A stretch of 64,000 nucleotides of DNA from the NCBI RefSeq assembly GCF_032854445.1, contig NC_088295.1:41897385-41961384 (forward strand). The letters run 5' to 3'. Made by a program: the position numbers and the translations under genes. Each line of letters begins with the position of its first letter. The stretch's first letter is position 1. The notes under the pieces were generated by a model that saw nothing but the letters and a program-made list of their open reading frames with translations, was not told the origin of the DNA and ran no database searches. Shown here piece after piece: positions 26,230 to 37,893 of this stretch. The DNA is from Liolophura sinensis (lineage: Eukaryota; Mollusca; Polyplacophora; Chitonida; Chitonidae).

Positions 26230-27440
26230 AGAAGTATCAGCAGTTGTGTAAGCGATACAAATGCACGCCAGAATGTGAGCTTCTACTTGTGTGGCGGTAT
26301 TTGGAATGGAATGGATTTTATCGATCGTGCGTGCGCATGCAGCCTTGTTATGTAGATGTGCAGCCGAGTTTGTCTGCATGGACAGAACACTGTCTAATCG
26401 TAGGGTATGACCTTATGCATAATTTGAGCCTTGAATTTGCCGTAATTTCAATGATTTTGGTTAGCGCTGATGTTAAATTTTACATCATTGATCGTGATCT
26501 CCCCCGAGCAGAGGCCTCGGCAGCGGAGTTGCTTTCACTTTGCCGACCGCGACGTAATGTTACATCAAGCCACGCCTATCGGGCGCTTGACTGACGCGTC
26601 ACGTGACTAGTGGTGATCATGCGCACTGGCTATATCGGGTAATATTTGTGAAGAAATGAGCCCGAAGTTGAGGCCTTACGGTAGGCCGGAGAGCTCAACA
26701 ATATCTATTTATCGGCAATAATCATGTCTCAGAACCGGTGCTATGTAGATACTATATTTTAGACTAGTATGTGTGTTATTCCCAAGCGTTCTCTGTGATA
26801 TAAGTGCAATTTTACCAGGGTAGGAATCCAGCCATTTGAATTCCTTTTCCAAGGTAGGTGGTTGCTTTCGCATCTGATGTACTCGTGATAGATTTTATGC
26901 AAATGCAACCGATTATGTGTGTTTATGCTTGAAAGGTAGCTTACCCATTAGACATTGTCGTTGAGGCCTAAAGCAAATCCCATTCCCCATGAAGCATGCA
27001 AGCTCTGTGCTGTGTTCTGCTACCTGTGGTTTTTAAGTATGGGAGTCGCGGTATGGATTCCGGTCGGAAAACCAGGGCAGCAGTTTTCCGTTGTCCGCAA
27101 GCACACGTTTACAAGGGCACTGAGCCCTGCAGAATTGAAACTTGTTACTTACTGGACGCTAAGCGTATGCCTCTGTCAATTCAGATACGAAACCTGTCCC
27201 TTTGTGATTTAGTACATGTACGTAAAAGAAAGATTATGGTGGTGTTTTGACTGGTAGTTTGCGTTGAAGTCCCACATAACATGGCGGCTGGTGGAAGCCG
27301 ATTAAATATTCAACATGGTGGACAGACGTCGAGCCCGAATGCGATAGGGCGCATTCTCCTAATGATGCCGCTGACGCAGATTTACAAACCATTTTTCCGC
27401 ATGACTTATCTTAAGACAAACGTAAATGTACTGGACAACG
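26230..27440 (+). promoter_or_regulatory. CpG-richer promoter-like block, candidate TNRC6 promoter
   Basis: CpG dinucleotides are visibly denser here than in the flanks (for example 26500-26660 and 27270-27400). Seen directly: TGCGCATGCA near 26333 (NRF1-like), the palindrome GTCACGTGAC at 26598-26607 (USF/E-box type), and ACATGGCGGC at 27279-27288 (YY1-like). A splice donor CCAAG/GTAGGT ends a possible leader exon at 26853. It lies upstream of the mini-exon ladder and TNRC6 on the same strand, so I infer a transcription start for that gene. The direction and the exact start are not proven. Confidence 0.5.
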
Positions 27441-27457
27441 GATTATTGGTCACGTAA
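27281..27457 (+). CDS. 58-aa ORF in promoter-like block
   Basis: An ATG in good context (AACATGG) opens a 58-residue frame starting MAAGGSRLNIQHGGQ and ending NGLLVT before TAA. It has no recognised domain. The ATGGCGGC start coincides with a YY1-like element, so the ATG may be incidental. It could be an upstream ORF in a leader, an alternative N-terminus, or chance. Confidence 0.2.
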   Translation: MAAGGSRLNIQHGGQTSSPNAIGRILLMMPLTQIYKPFFRMTYLKTNVNVLDNGLLVT

Positions 27458-29880
27458 ATTATATATTGTAGTGATATCCCCGAAAGGCAATAAACATGTT
27501 ACTGACATTGTGTAATGTGATGGGCTTACCCCCTCCCCTCCTCTCGAACTCCGGTCATTTTTCAGATATCATTTTTAACATGCCCAAAGGATAATAAATC
27601 CAAACAAAATATCTTCTTGTCAACAATTCAGTGTTCTTGAAATGCTGGTGTACATAATCACAGGTGAATTTTAGTGCCAGAATCTTGTATGACCAGGACA
27701 GAAGGTGCTAGGAGGGTTGTGTTACTCAAGTCATGTTTTGTTGTTAAAGGTAAATCTGAACCCAGGGATTAATATAATTTATGAAAGACCTCAGACATGA
27801 ATGTATTTGCCATTTTTACATTTACTTATGTACGCTCAGAAAATTTTGTCTAACATGGAACTAATGCAAAACTCTGCTTCACACCCTCATGAGTCCAAAC
27901 CTAGGCTTTGTTGACATTTACAATTTACAGATGCTGTGCAGATTGTTATATTGTGTGACATACTGTAATTTCCGGCTATTCACAGAGTATCATCTGATGT
28001 TTCCCTATAACTTCCTGTGCTATCTTTCATCTTGTCATCTGCTTGCCACCACCATTTGCATATGCATATGTCAGTATATTTGAATACAACTATCACTTGA
28101 AGACATTTTACTATTATCGGTACCAGAAAATAAAATGCCAGCCTTTGATGTGTGGTATCACATGCAGAAAGTGAGGTTGTTCGTATTACTGGCTGAACTG
28201 TTCTGAGTATAATGTATATGTCAAACAGATAACCTGTCACTAACATACAATACAAAAGCAATATATTCCATAAGAATTTTTTTCCAATGTAATTGTGACA
28301 GGCTGCTTGATTGTTTAACAGCAGAGTTGGCAGAAATGTCATAGAGCAAAAGGTGCGTATTTCTTAAATCATCCATCACTCTACTGTGTCTGCAAAATAT
28401 CACAAGCAGTTTTGTGTTCCAATATGTTAGTAATCAGCCCTTCGTGGCATACACTACATTATTGCTTCAAGTGAACAGAAAGTCAGCCTCTAAATCTAAA
28501 TTAATAAATATAGATGTATTCCAGAAATGTGCTATTAATATTTTGAAACATTCTACACCACTTATCAACAAAATAAATAGGAAACAATTGACAGTACCTC
28601 ACCACTCATTTGGAGACTCCATTTTGCTATGTTATAGCGATCTAGAGCGATGTCACAAAACCTAGCTCTCCCCTACCATCTGTATTAAACAAAGTGACAA
28701 TGAGAAAATACAAACAATAACGCCCGGCACCCAGTCAGAGAGTATCAGCTCTGTTCCACGTTCAAGGGTCTGTGTTTTTTTTAGTTTGGCATTCGATCAG
28801 GGCAATACTCGTGGACAAAAGCGTCGTGTTTTAGCTGTCATGCTCGTCCTCATCATGCATGAGTGTAAGCATTAAGCCTACAACTGACATCAGGAATTTA
28901 TTGACCATAACAGGGCCTTCTGATTTATAACACTGTTTCATTCAGACTTTGGTAACATATTTTCGTAATAAATCTGACTTTGCTAAGGAAAAATAATGCA
29001 CAGTGTTTTTCTTCAAGCAGTGGCTCTCCCGAGGAGATTTTCTTATACATTTTGCTATGTAACTTCTTTATTATGATTTTTCATGTCAAGAACAGTAGAG
29101 TTGTTGTGGTGGAGATAACAACCAAATGATTTTCCCATTCCTGATGGTTAATACATTGAAACTATATCATATGATAATAATGTGCTTTGGTTTTTATATA
29201 TTTGGTCCCGTAGTTACAAATAATTAAAGATTAATGTTTGGCTTTCTTTTTTTTTATTATTCACAGATTTATTGCTATTAGAACTGTGTATCATTCTAGT
29301 TTGGCATATTTACATACAAAACAAATTCTGTAAGTAGAAATACCATTTGGTTAAACCCATTTTAATAGTGTCAGTATAGTGTAGCTGTATGTATTGTTTT
29401 CACATGAAATTTTTTTTATGGCTTTAATTTTAGGTAAAGAAGAAGTTAGAAGTTTTATGAATGCAGGCAGTGACCTTGATCAAAGCCATTGCTGTCAATG
29501 TTATCGGTAGTAATTTTGTCCACATTATAGCATGGATGTGTACATGCTGTTGAACTGGGATTGTTGTACCTGTATTTATGGTACACATTATAGGCAATGT
29601 CAGACAGACTGGCTGGCTGGGTCATGCATGTATTCCTTGCGGATGTCCTTCAGCCTTAGTGGAATTGATTTCTCTGCACAGCCCTTGCAAGCTTATTACT
29701 GCCCGGGACAGTCAACCATATATATTAACCCTTACATTTCCATTAAAATAGCTCAGATCTGGTTGGGTGCCAATTTATTACCTTTATATATGTACACATA
29801 ACTTTCAGTTTAACACTGTCCACTTTGTGTTCACTCAACCTGTCGTGGGTATAAAATGTCCCCTGTTTTTTTAATTTCAG
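27458..29880. other. probable intron, no recognisable feature
   Basis: AT-rich sequence between the promoter-like block and the first well-bounded mini-exon. No repeat or gene is supported. Confidence 0.35.
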
Positions 29881-29942
29881 CTAATATCCAAAGATCTTAT
29901 ATTAATCTTGCCTTGCCGAACCACCCTGACAATCCTGACAAG
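29881..29942 (+). other. candidate leader mini-exon 1 (62 nt)
   Basis: A strong acceptor (TTTTTTTAATTTCAG) and a near-consensus donor (ACAAG/GTAAGTC) bound 62 nt. Two frames are open. In one of them it continues in phase into the next mini-exon and stops inside mini-exon 3. Confidence 0.45.
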
Positions 29943-30269
29943 GTAAGTCACCAATTTAAACTTTCTTGTTCCCCAATTTCCAGATAGTCTGTATCCAGAT
30001 ATGTGTAGCAAACAGAGTTTCGACGCTACAGTTTGTCATCTGACAATTTAATATGTATTTGTTTTTAATGACTGGTGTAATATAGGCATATCTGATGAAA
30101 TCCTTATTTTGTGTGATTTCATGTACATCAAATTTTATATTATCTCCATTCTTGTGAAAATGGTGTCAATTTATTTCATAAACCTTGATGTTGATATATT
30201 GATTTTATGCTTAAAGTTCATGATATTTTCGTGTTATTTTACTTGCTCATAGCAGACTTTCTTTTACAG

Positions 30270-30330
30270 GATCTCCAATCCGATGCCAAATTTCACAAAC
30301 TGAGCACTGCCTGTTATATCATTATCTCTG
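30270..30330 (+). other. candidate leader mini-exon 2 (61 nt)
   Basis: Acceptor CTTTCTTTTACAG and donor CTCTG/GTAAGAC. The frame DLQSDAKFHKLSTACYIIIS is open and matches the exit phase of mini-exon 1, but resembles no TNRC6 sequence that I know. Confidence 0.42.
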
Positions 30331-32325
30331 GTAAGACAAAGATGTTTCTTTGAATGTTTTTCAGAAAGAAACCTGAAAGTCATTCTCACATTAAATAAAT
30401 AAGCTCAAGGCTGTGCACTCTTTTGTCTTTTGCTCGGAAAACACTTACTAGTACACATGCCCTGCCGGGCAACGACAAAAAAATGATCTGTTTTTACTGC
30501 AGTCTAGGCTGTTTTGTGTTGCCCATCAGTAATTAGTAGCTTAAAATAGGAAGAAAAAAAGTAAAATAAAATTGGCTTTACAAATGATTCTGTGTACAAT
30601 AATATATGTATTATAAGGGTTTGTACCACATGTACATGAAATGACCTGTTGTGAATGGTATTGGCATCATATAAGTACAGGAGTATGACATGTACATGTT
30701 CTCCATGATTCAAAAACTTACACCAGGTGACCTTTTGGCTTGGGCCATACAAGCTGGGGAGAGGGACAAAATCTATGTTAATGGTGCAGTCCATCCTGGC
30801 TTACAGAGCTAATGGGGATGATCTGATGTTACAGTTGAGACAGCAGTATTCCATAATGACATGTAGGTGTAGATCTAAGTATAGATGGAAGCTTTAGTGG
30901 GCTCAGCAGGGCTGGTTCATATGGCTGCCTTATGCCCTGTGTTCAGTTACCATGGTGCAGATTCAGCACGGACTTTATATCCTCTTGTTGTTTTACCGGC
31001 TGCAGAGAATTGTCTAGCCTGCCACCATTAACACATGTCGTTGCTATGGACTACCTACTTATCCACCTTTGTCATCCCTGGCAGCTTGCCTGTGGATGCT
31101 GTGTCCCCTTGCAGACCGCCTGGCTCTGATAAGAAGCAGTCTATGTAGGTCACCTCCCACTCTAGTGTGGCCTCACAAATCTCACAGCTTCTGTTTTCTC
31201 CTGTTTAGCCCGGCCCTGTAAAGTAGGTCACTCAAGCCTGGCTTTAGCTCCTATGTCATTACCTGTATAAAAACTTCAGACTCCGTTACACATGTCAACA
31301 TTTTACATTATTCACCGCTAATCTCCCCCCCCTCTCCTCCTCTTACTTGATATTTAACTATTAGCATCTCTCCTCAGGATTGGAGGATTCACTTACTTGT
31401 GCACTTAAATTTTTTGTGAGGATCTCGCACCCTTTACCACTTACATACATAATTCTCTGTCTGGCCTCATGCCAACTGTAAGTCATGGCTGTAATTTATA
31501 CCAACTAACCCACTTGTAAGAATACTCTTTAGCATGTTTGACTTGCATTTAGTTTTATCACCACAAATAATTTAACTCATAAGAAATTCATCCAGTAAGA
31601 CATCAAAGTGGGATGGAAAGTACAAAAAGTGAGACATGCTGGCCATGTTTATCTCAGTTTAGTTCAGTTTCCTCTAACCACCTTGATGTACTGTTGCAAA
31701 ATATTGGTATGTTCAAGTTGATGTTTCTCATACATGTATGTGAATGTGGATGGTGCGTATCAAAATTTGTACTTGAACTTGTCAGTTTTCCATATACTTG
31801 ATTAAGTCTATATCCATATATTGTTTTCTGCATCAGATGCCTAATTAAATATACTGAATGTTGTGGCTCATTTACATAATATATCTCATACTTTTTTCGA
31901 ATATTCAATAGTTGGAATGTCCTTCAGTATGATGTAAACAACCCATCTAAATATTCTGGAAATGGAATTAAAGAAAAGACTTGTTGGACCACTTTGTTGT
32001 TGTTTTGTAAGACAGACTGTGGAGTTGAAGAAATTCATAAGACTATAAATACATATGAGATTGGATGCATATGATAGCCTCATGCCACATGATGTATCGG
32101 TGCTTAATTGATGCAGATCTGTTAGTATACATTTGTTTCATTGTTAACTTCATAATTGACTGTGTTAGAGGATGTTGACACTAAAACCATGTAAAGCCGT
32201 GAACATAGTGGCTCAATGTGTTTTCCTGCTGTTACATTGTTCTGACACACCGTTTTAAAATTAAAAGTAATTAGTTTCATAGTTGAGAGAAATGATAATT
32301 AAATGTTTGTGTGTTTAATTTTCAG

Positions 32326-32356
32326 CTCCTGATATTGTGAATTAGATAGTTAAGAG
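32326..32356 (+). other. candidate leader mini-exon 3 (31 nt)
   Basis: Acceptor TTTAATTTTCAG and donor AAGAG/GTAAGTC. All three frames contain a stop, so if used it is untranslated or ends a short ORF. Confidence 0.4.
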
Positions 32357-33108
32357 GTAAGTCATTTCTGGTAATAAACAGTACAAAAAAGACCAATTTG
32401 CAACCCATTGTGAAGTCATCTAACATTAGTGCAGTAGTGAGGTGTAATTTGTTTTTTCATGGGGAAAATCAGGAAAAAACTTACTTGAATCTGAAATACC
32501 ACTACTGTACAAGGTGTATGTGAAAAATTAAATTGTTGCAATTCATACCTCTGATTAGACATGCCACTTGTTGATGTCAGCATATCGTAAAATTACAGTG
32601 GAAGAAAGACATTTACCTGTATCATCTCACTTTCTTGATGGCATAAAGGCCCATGAAGAGATACACGAACTAGCCCATGCATTTTTAAAAAACACAGTAG
32701 TCCCATGATTAGTAAGGAATATTTTTTTTTTAGCTGGCCTATTGAATTTGCATGTTATGCATAAACATCTTGAACTGCATACCAGGAAATGCCCTTGCAT
32801 ATTTCTGCAGAAGACTTGTCACTGCTGGTGGGTTACTAGCTGACCTGATCAACATGGTGACAATTTCCTGAGTAGTTAGGAGTCCTTTGAACTCTTTGAC
32901 AGGATTTTATACCACACTATTGTTTCAGATTTATCCACATTGTTTGTCACAGATAAAAAAAACCCATTAACATGCTTTATTTTATCAGCTATGCTCAACA
33001 TTTTGTTCAAAGAATCTCATAACAGTACTCTTCACCGAAAAAATATTGTTATGTTTTAATCACATTTTAACTGAAAAAGTGACGATCAAACTTTTTTGTT
33101 CTTTGCAG

Positions 33109-33151
33109 ATTTATTTGTTACTGCCTCTTGATGTGCTTTCAAAGAACAAAG
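33109..33151 (+). other. candidate leader mini-exon 4 (43 nt)
   Basis: Acceptor TTTTTTGTTCTTTGCAG is strong; the donor CAAAG/GTTAGT is weaker. Confidence 0.3.
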
Positions 33152-33262
33152 GTTAGTACAAACTCGCCTTATCTTTTTAAATACAGTAAATTGAAAAAAA
33201 TATTCAAGAAAATACATAAAGAATACTGCACGGTTAAAGATGAATACCATAAGTATTTTTTC

Positions 33263-33618
33263 CTGCCCCGATAGCACAGTTAGTAGAACATCCGCTTTGG
33301 GAGAGGTAGATTCAGGGTCAGTCCTGGGTTGAGTTACACCTAAGACTTTGAAAGAGGAAGTTGTAACTTCCTCTTAGTGTTCAGCATGAAAGGGATAGTG
33401 CAACAACTGGTTGACCCATATCAGTATAATGGCTCGGGCGGGGCGGCTTACTTGCCTTCGGTAACGCGCCTCTGTGAAGCAGCACTATATAAAAGAGCAG
33501 TAGAAATCGGTCCTGCAACAAGGAGGCACATTACATGCACTCTAAGGATTCCTTCGTCATCACATCGCTGAAAAATTGTTAAGTACGACGTTAAACCCGA
33601 AAGAACGACTCACTCAAG
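33263..33618 (+). mobile_element. SINE family C
   Basis: The A-box-like GATAGCACAGTTAGTAGA (33270-33287) begins a tRNA-like head. The body is unlike family B, but the 3' end CTGAAAAATTGTTAAGTACG then ACGTTAAACCC matches the family B tail. The shared tail suggests both families are mobilised by the same LINE. Confidence 0.75.
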
Positions 33619-35201
33619 TATTTTTCTCATGAAAGGTGGAAATGATAACCCATGAGACCCATTTAGCTGTAGGGCTCGGACAGACTTGTGTATGTAGTGT
33701 GACACCATATATGACATCTTCTGTGACTTTTTTTGTTGCTTGATACAGGAATGTTAAAGTTGAGTAAACCTGTATTGTGATGTTACCCCATTTAGCTCAG
33801 ATTGGATGGTCATAAAACAAAATGTTTCTTTTTTCACATCATGGCATTTGGGTGTGAGATATCAAGATGTGGAGATATCTGAGTGAAATATCACTTTTAT
33901 CAGTGAAGGAAATCCTGACATTTCACCTTTATATAAATAATGTTTTTTATATTAGTTATTATTGTATTAGTAAACATGAACACATTTATTAATTACTTAC
34001 GGTTAACTTGTAATTAACTCAATGTCAATGATGTATCCATACCCACAAGTGTTCACCTAGTAAGGTGGAAATCAATTCAAAAAGTTTACATCTGTCAATG
34101 TTTTGTGGATTCATGTTTGCTACACTGGAAGTGAGTTTTTACCTTTGTAGACCTGTGAAATAGGAGTTTTTTTTTTTTACAAGTGTGGCATTGACGATAT
34201 AAGAGCAGTACATTATTTGTGTTCTTTAACTCGGTAAAGTTCTAAAGGCTAATGTGGTTGTAAATGTTAGGCCTGTATTTTCATACTCTTATATCATTGA
34301 CTGATTGTACATGTATCTCTTAAATCATTTCTGTTTCTTTGTGCATGTGTTTACTTCAGGTGGATTAATGTTAATTTAAACGAACTAACCCATGAGTTGA
34401 ACAGGACTAAGCCTTTCTTATCCAGTCAGACATCAACCAAACTGTAGTCTGTACGGCTGTCTTGTACAACAATGATTGTGTGTCCGTGTATAATGTTCAT
34501 GTAGCTCTTTGTGGATGTATATATTGATTCAGTTAATGCCATTTGATACTTCAGACTGCTGTTGCCATGGCAAGTGTAGTGCTCTCTTCATTAGTGAGTA
34601 TGTTTCTTTTTTTCCTCCCCGTAAAAACCATTAAGGATAAAGCTAACCCATTCTTACATTTGATAGTTGGTTACATGTAAATTATGAAATTCAGGGGTTT
34701 TGTTGTACATGTCTACGATTTTGAGTAAGCAGTAGCTTTCTACATAAGATATTATGACTACATAAACAAAAAAATTTCACTGAACAATCAAAGTGAAGTT
34801 ACAACTTCACGTCTGGTTACTGTGGTTATTGCATGTTTATGTCCAAGCTACCCTGTACCTCACCATATTTCATTATTGTAGTATGATATATCTACATACA
34901 TATATAATAGGGCCACAACATTTAAATTTTGTTTTACCTGTTAACTAACACACAAAAAAAAATGGAAGTCTACCTTGCTATGCCCAGTCTTCATGTTTTT
35001 ATGATCTTTCAGTTTTCTGTTGTTGTTTTTTTAGGCTTTCTTATCACATACATTTGTCTACAATTGTGAACATCCCTGACAGACCACATTTTCCACAAAT
35101 TTGATGATTTTTAAGCTAGTGTTATTTTCTTAACCTTGGATATTTGATAAAAAAAACATTCCAATTGCTGGGGCCTAAGTAAGTTGTGCAATTCATTTCA
35201 G
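33619..35201. other. probable intron
   Basis: No well-bounded exon or repeat. A Kozak-like GCCATGGCA with a nearby donor (TTA/GTGAGT, about 34568-34596) is noted but has little other support. Confidence 0.3.
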
Positions 35202-35302
35202 GTATACTCAGCTATGTAACCTGTCCTTAGTCAGGCAAGGATGAAGAAGAAATTTACACCTAGTTGAGGCATTGCATATCTACACAAGACTTGATATTAA
35301 AG
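35202..35302 (+). other. candidate leader mini-exon 5 (101 nt)
   Basis: Acceptor CAATTCATTTCAG and donor TTAAAG/GTAAGAG. All three frames have stops. It contains a very short ATG ORF (MKKKFTPS). This supports a non-coding leader. Confidence 0.42.
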
Positions 35303-35334
35303 GTAAGAGATTCAGATGACTTGTTTTAAAATAG

Positions 35335-35410
35335 TTCTCCACGATACTGGCCACTGTCCTACAAATGAAGTATTCTTGAGTATGGAATAAAAATACATTC
35401 ATTTAAATAG
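35335..35410 (+). mobile_element. SINE family A tail fragment
   Basis: GATACTGGCCACTGTCCTAC, then AAGTATTCTTGAGTATGGAA. Confidence 0.5.
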
Positions 35411-35551
35411 ATTAAAATGGTTCATAATGGTTTTGGTAACCATGTGGCTTTATTGTAACGATCTAAAAACTTTTGGTCCTCTCAGTATTTTCTATATATA
35501 GTCTGTTTGGTCATTTTTGTCTTGTAATCAAGGCATTTTGTTCCATTCCAG

Positions 35552-35583
35552 GAAATACAAGGAAACAGTATTTGGCTGTTTAG
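35552..35583 (+). other. candidate leader mini-exon 6 (32 nt)
   Basis: Acceptor TTTTGTTCCATTCCAG and donor TTTAG/GTAAGC. Open in two frames. Confidence 0.38.
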
Positions 35584-35798
35584 GTAAGCATTCTCATAAA
35601 ACATCTGTATTTGTAAAGTGAAAAGGATTTTTTTTTTTTATTGTTGCAAATAATTTTATGGCTTCGGTTTGTTTTCCATTTTAATCTATAGAAAGTTTCA
35701 TAACACTTGCATGTTTTCTGTCTCCTGTTTTGCTTATTCTATGAAATGTGATTCATATCAATTTGGAAGACTAATGTAATGTTTTACATCTTCATCAG

Positions 35799-35868
35799 GG
35801 TGTGCCAACACTACAATAAGGCAAGGGGTACTGGACAAAGGTCCATTTACCACAAGCCCCTCTCTAAG
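35799..35868 (+). other. candidate leader mini-exon 7 (70 nt)
   Basis: Acceptor TTTTACATCTTCATCAG and donor TCTAAG/GTAAGC. Two frames are open, and each continues in phase from mini-exon 6. Confidence 0.42.
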
Positions 35869-35929
35869 GTAAGCTAAGCTACGAGTTTGAGGTCATCCAT
35901 TTGAGGTCAAAGTAGAGTAATTTGAATTT

Positions 35930-36035
35930 TCCTGCCGACCTGTGGACGGTCAGGGATTTCAACCACCACTAATGCTGGCTGCAGTAATATAAGTGAAATA
36001 TTCTTTAGTATTGCTTAAAACACCAATCAAATAAA
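35930..36035 (+). mobile_element. SINE family A, 3' part
   Basis: CCTGTGGACGGTCAGGGATT, CACTAATGCTGGCTGCAGTA, ATAAGTGAAATATTCTTTAG, and an AATCAAATAAATC tail. Confidence 0.7.
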
Positions 36036-36198
36036 TCAGTAGATAATTTTTGCGGTAAATTTAAATCACTGTCTGATAGCGGTATTGATTTCTGCTTTTG
36101 TAGTTTTCAGGTCTTGATTCCCTACTGTTTGAACTAACAGATTTTCTTCTACCAGCCTACTGTTTGAACTAACAGATTTTCTTTTTTTTTTTTAACAG

Positions 36199-36237
36199 TC
36201 ACCATCACGGTGTTAAGAAGGAACAAAGACTTGCCAG
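36199..36237 (+). other. candidate mini-exon 8 (39 nt)
   Basis: A long T tract with TTTAACAG acceptor and a weaker donor CCAG/GTGCGT. Confidence 0.32.
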
Positions 36238-36484
36238 GTGCGTTGACATTCAAATACATGTTAATGTTTCTTTGTCTGTCTATGGGCATTCATCAAATAT
36301 GTGCCATTTCATTTATCAAATAACATATATTTTTGCATAGGGTACTACAACCAGTCTGCAAAAGCTCAGCCCATACTATTACAAAACAAAATGTGCTAAA
36401 TATGTATGACAGATAACAATTCATTCAAGAAAAAATTCCATTCTACTGCATGTAATCCTAATCATGTCAATTTTTTTGTAACAG

Positions 36485-36559
36485 GAAATGGAAATGATCA
36501 AAAGTCACTTGAAGGCAATTATTTACATGTACAAAGAGCCAGTCATCAAAAGAAACAAA
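36485..36559 (+). other. candidate mini-exon 9 (75 nt), possibly coding for TNRC6 N-terminus
   Basis: Acceptor TTTTTTTGTAACAG and donor ACAAA/GTAAGT. One frame (NGNDQKSLEGNYLHVQ then RASHQKKQ) enters and leaves in phase 1. That is exactly the phase required by the first recognisable TNRC6 exon at 39918, and the N/G/Q/S/K-rich composition suits the family's N-terminus. A second frame is also fully open, so the coding call is tentative. Confidence 0.35.
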
Positions 36560-36639
36560 GTAAGTTAACTCTAAATTCATGTTGTATTGGGATCAGAGTG
36601 CATGTCACATGTTGTGACAGTTGTGGTTAGACTGTAGGG

Positions 36640-36905
36640 AAATGGGTTATGGGAGCCTTTGCTGCCGATTTGTTCGTGAGCTACAATAACTTGGAAGCCT
36701 GTCACCAATTGGATCACTGTGACTTCAAGTCCAGCTCATGCTGGCTTCCTTTCTGGTCATACATGGGAAGATCTGCCAGCAGCCTGTGGTTGGTTGTGGG
36801 TTTCTCTCAGGCCCTGCCAGTTTTCCTTCCACCATAATTCTGGCTTCAGTTTTATAAGTGAAATGTTGTCAAGTACAGTGTAAAACATCATTCAAATAAA
36901 TGTAT
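36640..36905 (+). mobile_element. SINE family A, near full length
   Basis: The B-box-like GACTTCAAGTCC, then CAGCTCATGCTGGCTTCCTT, CTGCCAGCAGCCTGTGGTTG, TTCCTTCCACCATAATTCTG and AGTACAGTGTAAAACATCAT. It lies inside the presumed 5' intron of TNRC6. Confidence 0.8.
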
Positions 36906-37419
36906 AAATTCATTTCCATCTGGCCCTGCCTCATTGTTAAGTCTAGAGATTTACAAGGACATTTGATAGGTAATTTGTGAGGCATTGGGTTATAATAGGC
37001 TCTACCCTATTTCTTACACTCTAAAGCTATGAAGTGCCGATGAAAATATAATTCAAAAGAGAAAAGCAGCGATGAATCCATTATGTATTCTTTATCATGT
37101 TAATATATACTTTCAGGTTAAAATCTTGAAGGAAAGATTTCCTGTTAAGATAGACGCAGATCCACATAAGAGGTTTGGGAATTACTTTTTCTAAAATCTT
37201 TCAAATTGACATATTAGGTTTAAATGGCACAATAAAGAATTGGTATTTCACTCATTGACTAACAACTGTATCAAAGTTCAGTTTATATACTGTACTTAAG
37301 TGTCCACGTTCTTGCCAACGTGTAGCTGAAGTACTGACAATATTAAACCCAAGTCATTTATTTATTTGAATAACGTGACGTCATGGTTCTTCACTTTTTT
37401 TTTTGTTTTTGCTCCTCAG

Positions 37420-37475
37420 AAGTTAAAAGGGCATCAGTAAGGAAACAGAAGCTCAGTATTAGTGGATCAAAGAAG
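37420..37475 (+). other. candidate mini-exon 10 (56 nt)
   Basis: Acceptor TTTTTGCTCCTCAG and donor AGAAG/GTAAAT. The open frame VKRASVRKQKLSISGSKK is very basic and follows in phase from mini-exon 9, but its exit phase does not fit the 39918 exon. Confidence 0.35.
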
Positions 37476-37767
37476 GTAAATATTTCTACTTGACATCTTG
37501 CACCATACATAAACAGCATCTAAGGAATTTATATATGTGTCCGTTTTCTAATTTTCACAGCACTTCCTCATTGTTGAGATGATCAAGGTTACAAATTAAC
37601 TTGAACAAATACGCATTTTTTTTTTTTAACTGGAATATTGACAGGAACTTGCCCAAGAAAACCTGGTTATTAATGCTATTAGTATCACTTCAAGTATTAA
37701 TTGTCTCAAAAAGAGGTTGATTTGCAATTTTATCTTGCCCTGACTGAAATGTGCTTGTGTTACGTAG

Positions 37768-37893
37768 GTATCTGCTGACCAAACTGCCGTTACAGATAGG
37801 TGGGCATCAGGGAAGTCACGTGTCACACCGCACATCTGCCTCGCTTGACTCAGCGACACAATTGCACAATACACCAAGAAAAGATGCAACAAG
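37768..37893 (+). other. candidate mini-exon 11 (126 nt)
   Basis: A modest acceptor (TGTGTTACGTAG) and a strong donor (CAACAAG/GTAAGC). One frame is open over all 41 codons (S/T/H/Q-rich), but its exit phase is incompatible with direct splicing to 39918. It is either a leader exon or an alternative exon. Confidence 0.35.

Noticed and set aside
26244-26594. 116-aa ORF in the promoter-like block
   Set aside because: No domain or splice support; locally raised GC content reduces stop frequency.
27980-28342. Minus-strand 120-aa ORF
   Set aside because: No recognisable motif, no homology that I know, and no splice or promoter context.
37112-37173. Further mini-exon encoding VKILKERFPVKIDADPHKR
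   Set aside because: The acceptor (TATACTTTCAG) is good, but the only donor (GAG/GTTTGG) is poor, so I did not list it with the ladder.
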